From JBMOKT01 sp049323895 (GTDB lineage Bacteria; Bacillota; Peptococcia; Peptococcales; BICA1-8), in assembly GCA_049323895.1 (NCBI GenBank), contig JBMOKT010000026.1, positions 124,001 to 188,000 of the forward strand: 64,000 nt of DNA, in the 5' to 3' direction. The position numbers and the translations under genes are program-made. Below are positions 60,598-64,000 of the stretch, one piece after another; position 1 is the stretch's first letter, and the number at the start of each line of letters is the position of its first letter. The notes below the pieces were generated by a model. The model searched no databases. It saw only the letters and a program-made list of their open reading frames with translations, and was not told the DNA's origin.

Positions 60598-61212
60598 ATG
60601 GAAAAGAAAACAGTCAAAAACGGATGTAAATATCCTGCTATTGAAACGAAGAAAAAGTCAGGCAACGAACAATTCTTGAATGCAGGTGATGACGTTCGCA
60701 CACTGAGAGATTTTTGGGCTTGGGCATACTCCGACATTATTGGAAATACAGAAAGAGGTAAATTGGCAGAATACATAGTCGCCATGGCGCTTGGCATTAC
60801 GCAGGGTATTAGTGTGTCGTGGGATAAATATGATTTGCTTTCCAAGGAGGGTATTCGCTTAGAAGTTAAAACTTCCGCTTATCTCCAGTCTTGGGATCAA
60901 CAAAGCCTATCAAAAATCAGCTTTGGCATTCAGCCTACTTACGGCTGGGACAGTGTCACAAATGAATATGATACAGACAAAAAGCGCCAATCCGACGTGT
61001 ATGTGTTTTGTGTATTAAAACACAAGGACCAAGCAACCCTTAATCCGCTTAACCTGTCACAATGGGAATTCTATGTCTTATCAACGGCCACTTTGAATAA
61101 AGCTATGCCGGGACAAAAAACGATATCGCTTAACAGTCTTTTGGATATAGGAGCCAAGCAGTGCGAATATGCGATGCTATATAAAACTATCAAGAGTGAA
61201 GGAGCACGTTGA
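60598..61212 (+). CDS. Predicted PD-(D/E)XK nuclease-fold protein (gene 2 of the operon)
   Basis: 204 residues. The segment RGKLAEYIVAMALG (E58), then KYDLLSKEGIRLEVKTSAYLQ (D79, E89, K91), reads as the E...D...ExK active site of restriction-type nucleases. The remaining part has mixed helices and strands, with no extra domain. Target and partner are unknown. The stop codon TGA overlaps the ATG of the next gene by one base, so the two are translationally coupled. Confidence 0.65.
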   Translation: MEKKTVKNGCKYPAIETKKKSGNEQFLNAGDDVRTLRDFWAWAYSDIIGNTERGKLAEYIVAMALGITQGISVSWDKYDLLSKEGIRLEVKTSAYLQSWDQQSLSKISFGIQPTYGWDSVTNEYDTDKKRQSDVYVFCVLKHKDQATLNPLNLSQWEFYVLSTATLNKAMPGQKTISLNSLLDIGAKQCEYAMLYKTIKSEGAR

Positions 61213-61841
61213 TGGATATTCACTATGCGCTGGAACAGCTTTTAATTGAAAAAAGAATATATGTCTCTGAAGCGGATTTTCAATTTTCTTTTGCTTGGAA
61301 AATCAAAGAATTATATCCGGCTGCTACAGTTCGGTTAGAATACATCCCTTGGTTATTTGATGTGAATATGCATATCGATATTATGGTTTTTAGTCAAGAG
61401 AGAATGATACCGATTGAATTGAAATATAAAACGAAGCTTGCTAATGTCCTCATCAATGGAGAGCATATATATTTAAAAAATCACTCAGCACAAGATGTTG
61501 GACGCTATGATTTTCTCAGCGATATACAGCGCTTAGAAGGATTGATCGCCAGCAATTTATATCCCATAGATAAAGCTTATGCAATTATGATGACAAATGA
61601 TGCTGGCTATTGGAATAAATCAAGGAAATCGGGAACCGCTGATCCTCCTGTAGATGATGAGTTTCGCATCCATGAAGGTATAATTCTCACTGGAAACCGA
61701 TGTTGGAAAGAAAATACAAGTGCTGGAACAAAGAAAAATCGTGAAAAGACAATTTCCTTAAAAGGGGCCTATAAAGTGAATTGGACGCCTTATAAGCCAG
61801 TAGATAATTGCCTTTTCAAGTATATAGCCATTAAAATTTGA
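61212..61841 (+). CDS. Second predicted PD-(D/E)XK nuclease-fold protein (gene 3 of the operon)
   Basis: 209 residues from the ATG at 61212, with GAAGGAGC upstream. The motif HIDIMVFSQERMIPIELKYKTK gives D56 and E69-L-K71, an intact D...ExK site. Later DVGRYDFLSDIQRLE and YAIMMTNDAGYW resemble proteins annotated as nuclease-like in defence regions. With the preceding gene it makes a pair of different nuclease-fold proteins. The C-terminal third (SLKGAYKVNWTPYKP) has no recognised motif. It is the last clear cargo gene on the plus strand. Confidence 0.65.
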   Translation: MDIHYALEQLLIEKRIYVSEADFQFSFAWKIKELYPAATVRLEYIPWLFDVNMHIDIMVFSQERMIPIELKYKTKLANVLINGEHIYLKNHSAQDVGRYDFLSDIQRLEGLIASNLYPIDKAYAIMMTNDAGYWNKSRKSGTADPPVDDEFRIHEGIILTGNRCWKENTSAGTKKNREKTISLKGAYKVNWTPYKPVDNCLFKYIAIKI

Positions 61842-61989
61842 AATTTAAATTTAGAATACAGGTAACGTTCAGCGCCATGGTTATTACTGTTGGCAACAAA
61901 GATTTTATCTTAGTGTGAGAAACACTGCGAGGGAGTATTTACTCATTGTAGATTAAGTTTATAAAAGTTTACTTTATTCGCTGTAGTTC

Positions 61990-62808
61990 TTACGATGCTT
62001 TTTCAGTTTTTTCCTTCTCAAGAAATAATTTTAGTGCGGAAAAAATCAAAAGTAGGCCCAGCAGCAGCTTAATCGCTTCACTCGAAACTATGGATACAAG
62101 TGCGGCACCGATAAAGGCTCCGATGATAGAACCAATTCCCATTGGTAAGACGAGCGCCGGAAAATCGGATTTATCTGTGTACATTTTATTTGCCGCATGT
62201 TTTGAAACACCGATTATAATTGTAGGGAGGCTGATTAAAAGGCTGGCAGTTCCCGCTATTTTAACGTCAACTCCAAAAAGCAAAATCAATGTTGGGATAA
62301 TGAGTTCTCCACCTGCAACGCCTAAAAGACTGCTTATAAAACCGATGATCAGCCCACAAAGAATACCAACTAGCACTTTAATTAAAATATTTCCGAAAGC
62401 TATCCCACCGGAAACAAAAGGAACAAAGCTTTCAAAAATTAGCAAGCATCCTATGAAAACAAGAAGTATTAGGATTACTTTTTTAAGTAAGGACTCTGTT
62501 ACTTTTTTTGAAAAATCTGCTCCGAAGTAAGCTCCTGTCATAGAGCCGGCAAAAATCGAAACCATCACTCCAAAGAGCGGTATGAGGACATCCATAGTAA
62601 TTTTCGGTATCCTGAAGATAATCGACGAAAGAACAGTGATGAGGCTTATTGCAATATTGATGGCAACAGCTTTTCGCGCCGAATGCTTGAATAGCCCGAC
62701 TAGTACGGGCAGCCGGAATTCAGCTCCTCCCAATCCAATTAATCCTCCAAGACAACCGATTGGCGTTCCCGTAAGAAATGCAAGCAGTACAGACTGTTTT
62801 TTATCCAT
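61990..62808 (-). CDS. TauE/SafE family sulfite/organosulfur exporter
   Basis: 272 residues with eight or so hydrophobic segments. Family blocks are the GTPIGCLGGLIGLGGAEFRLPVLVGLF start and the internal repeat FISSLLGVAGGELIIPTLILLFG, each carrying the typical GxGGG/E turn. TauE/SafE permeases move sulfite, sulfoacetate or related anions. It is on the minus strand, opposite the island cargo, and lies 185 bases downstream of the ABC ATPase gene, perhaps co-transcribed with it. Whether it belongs to the island is not clear. Confidence 0.88.
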   Translation of the reverse strand: MDKKQSVLLAFLTGTPIGCLGGLIGLGGAEFRLPVLVGLFKHSARKAVAINIAISLITVLSSIIFRIPKITMDVLIPLFGVMVSIFAGSMTGAYFGADFSKKVTESLLKKVILILLVFIGCLLIFESFVPFVSGGIAFGNILIKVLVGILCGLIIGFISSLLGVAGGELIIPTLILLFGVDVKIAGTASLLISLPTIIIGVSKHAANKMYTDKSDFPALVLPMGIGSIIGAFIGAALVSIVSSEAIKLLLGLLLIFSALKLFLEKEKTEKAS

Positions 62809-62993
62809 GGCTTAGTTCTATTCCTTTCAACTATAATTAACATCTAACATGCTCCATACAATAAATGTTATATTTTTCTGTATATCTGTATAAAGATAAA
62901 CTCAAGGTACAATTCCGTATGACGTGGTATTTCCAGGATTTATCAATTCTATATAAATAAATTTTCCTGTTTCAGCAGTAGTTCTAACAATCT

Positions 62994-64000
62994 TTACTCT
63001 TTAAAAACATGAATTGCATCCTCGGGAAAAGAAACAATTACTTTTTGACCTATCTCAAACTTTTTCATATTTTTTTTGACATCAACAAGAATATCATCTC
63101 GGTTGTGATGAACTTGTTTATCAAGTACTAATACTATTTGCTGATAATGGCTTGTTTCGTAAATACTTTTTATTTTACATATGATTATATTAGGTAAGTT
63201 AGACAAATCGTTACAAGCGGGAATAATATCAATATTACTTGTCCGGATTGCCATGCTCACTTCTTCATGAGGTGCAAACCCATTGTTTTTAATTCGTAAA
63301 TTAGCACCCAGCTTAGCAAAATTAACTAGGCAATGATTATCTATGACGTCAAGCACCTTCCCTGAAAAATAATTATAATGTCCTGTTATTTTAGTTACTT
63401 CAATACTGTTGGGGTTATAAAAAACATCTTCTTTAGTACCTGTCTGTAATATCCTTCCCTGATGCAGTACACTGACATCATCAGCTAAAAAAAATGCTTC
63501 TTCGAGATCATGTGTTACTAATAATATAGACAAACCGTATTTCTTCTGCATATCGGATAATAAACTCCACAGGGTCCTTTTCATTGAATAATGCAAGGCT
63601 GAAAAAGGTTCGTCCAGCAGCAATACTTTATTGCCGCTGGCGAATGCCCTAACTAAAGCAACACGTTGTTGCTCACCGCCGCTTAAATTATGGATAGTTC
63701 TATGCAGAATACCTTCCAATTGCATACATTCAATAATTTCCGATATTTCTTTACTGGTCCTGCTTTGATTCTTTTTAAACCTATGGGAATAGAAAATGTT
63801 TTTTTCAACATTCAAATGAGGAAACAAAGCTAAATCCTGCGGAACATAGCTGATGAATCTTTTTTCCGGAGATAGCTTGGTAATATTGTGTTCGTCAGTC
63901 CAGATTTCACCACTGGCAATCGGCCTTAATCCGGCAATTGTCTCTAAAATTAAAGTTTTGCCATTGCCTGTGCCGCCAAGGAGCACATGGCAACATCCTT
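62994..64000 (-). CDS. ABC transporter ATP-binding protein, molybdate/tungstate type, 5' end cut by window
   Basis: The frame is open to the right edge; about 335 residues are visible. Walker A is GGTGNGKT right at the cut. The Q loop is YVPQDLALFPHL, the signature LSGGEQQRVALVRAFA, Walker B LLLDEPFSALH and the switch His is in LVTHDLEEAFF. A C-terminal TOBE-like domain begins near residue 215 (HYNYFSGKVLDV...). Length and the TOBE domain fit importers of molybdate, tungstate, sulfate or iron. Permease and binding-protein genes would lie outside. The first glycine of Walker A is preceded by residues still in frame, so the true start is outside. Confidence 0.88.
   Translation of the reverse strand, partial: GCCHVLLGGTGNGKTLILETIAGLRPIASGEIWTDEHNITKLSPEKRFISYVPQDLALFPHLNVEKNIFYSHRFKKNQSRTSKEISEIIECMQLEGILHRTIHNLSGGEQQRVALVRAFASGNKVLLLDEPFSALHYSMKRTLWSLLSDMQKKYGLSILLVTHDLEEAFFLADDVSVLHQGRILQTGTKEDVFYNPNSIEVTKITGHYNYFSGKVLDVIDNHCLVNFAKLGANLRIKNNGFAPHEEVSMAIRTSNIDIIPACNDLSNLPNIIICKIKSIYETSHYQQIVLVLDKQVHHNRDDILVDVKKNMKKFEIGQKVIVSFPEDAIHVFKE

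Larger units (their letters stand above)
47148..61850. mobile_element. Integrated island at tRNA-Ser(CGA); right end unresolved
   Basis: It begins at the tRNA 3' end with an integrase, an excisionase-like gene, a structured leader, a sigma-like gene and a c-di-GMP riboswitch. These are followed by a type III restriction-modification pair and several unknown genes. No conjugation genes are seen. No copy of the tRNA 3' end (attR) was found to the right, so the end at 61850 is only the last gene that looks like island cargo. The integrase part is visibly richer in G+C than the backbone. Confidence 0.65.

Noticed and set aside
61842..61990. Possible attR of the island
   Set aside because: No sequence matching the tRNA-Ser(CGA) T arm and acceptor end is present in this interval.

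Overview
The window is a chromosomal origin region of an AT-rich, spore-forming, anaerobic Firmicute, most likely a Clostridia/Peptococcaceae-type organism. The evidence is the classical origin gene order, SpoIIIJ/Jag, YyaC, RemB, NADP-reducing-hydrogenase-type genes (HndABC), acetate kinase, lactate dehydrogenase and an SLH-domain surface protein. The species cannot be named from the sequence alone. Genes left of about 29.4 kb run almost entirely on the minus strand and genes right of it on the plus strand, so transcription follows replication away from oriC. The exceptions on the left are ldh and yyaC.

Layout. 1-6.8 kb: a yybS fragment, a MazG-like gene, the rpsF-ssb-rpsR operon, DUF951, an MscS channel, a HEAT-repeat protein, a radical SAM protein, CvpA and a thioredoxin. 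6.9-16 kb: ldh, a YkvI-like transporter, yyaC, CBS-ACT, YkuS, a lipid kinase, bactofilin plus an M23 peptidase, DUF4446, a DSD1/alanine-racemase-like enzyme and DUF554. 16.2-18.9 kb: hndA-hndB-hndC without a hydrogenase catalytic subunit. 18.9-20.3 kb: an AT-rich gene-free stretch with two parS palindromes. 20.3-29.4 kb: parB, parA, noc, rsmG, mnmG, mnmE, jag, yidC, yidD, rnpA, rpmH. 29.4-31.3 kb: a bipartite oriC around dnaA, with DnaA boxes and a DnaA-trio-like tract. 31.3-38.3 kb: dnaN, recF, remB, gyrB, gyrA. 38.4-47.1 kb: an AblB-type acetyltransferase, ackA, a T-box leader plus serS, five tRNA genes (three Ser, two Arg), an SLH protein and tadA.

From the 3' end of tRNA-Ser(CGA) at 47,147 an integrated island begins. 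It carries a tyrosine integrase, an excisionase-like HTH protein, a small sigma-like factor, a c-di-GMP-I riboswitch with its own terminator, and a type III restriction-modification pair (large Mod and Res). Behind these lies a run of poorly known genes. They include a zinc-ribbon protein with a HEPN-type RX4H motif (predicted RNase), a four-CxxC protein, an ORF broken by two in-frame stops, and a tight three-gene operon. That operon encodes a protein with a hydrophobic C-terminus and two proteins with PD-(D/E)XK nuclease motifs. This 57.6-61.8 kb block is the best candidate for an undescribed, probably antiviral, system. No right attachment site is visible. The window ends with a TauE/SafE permease and a truncated molybdate/tungstate-type ABC ATPase on the minus strand.

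Other notable signals are a dispersed stem-loop repeat (four copies), a perfect Noc-binding-site palindrome at 16.1 kb, a tRNA-Ser(CGA) remnant beside the intact gene, and a cluster of TGWCAG hexamers downstream of serS.
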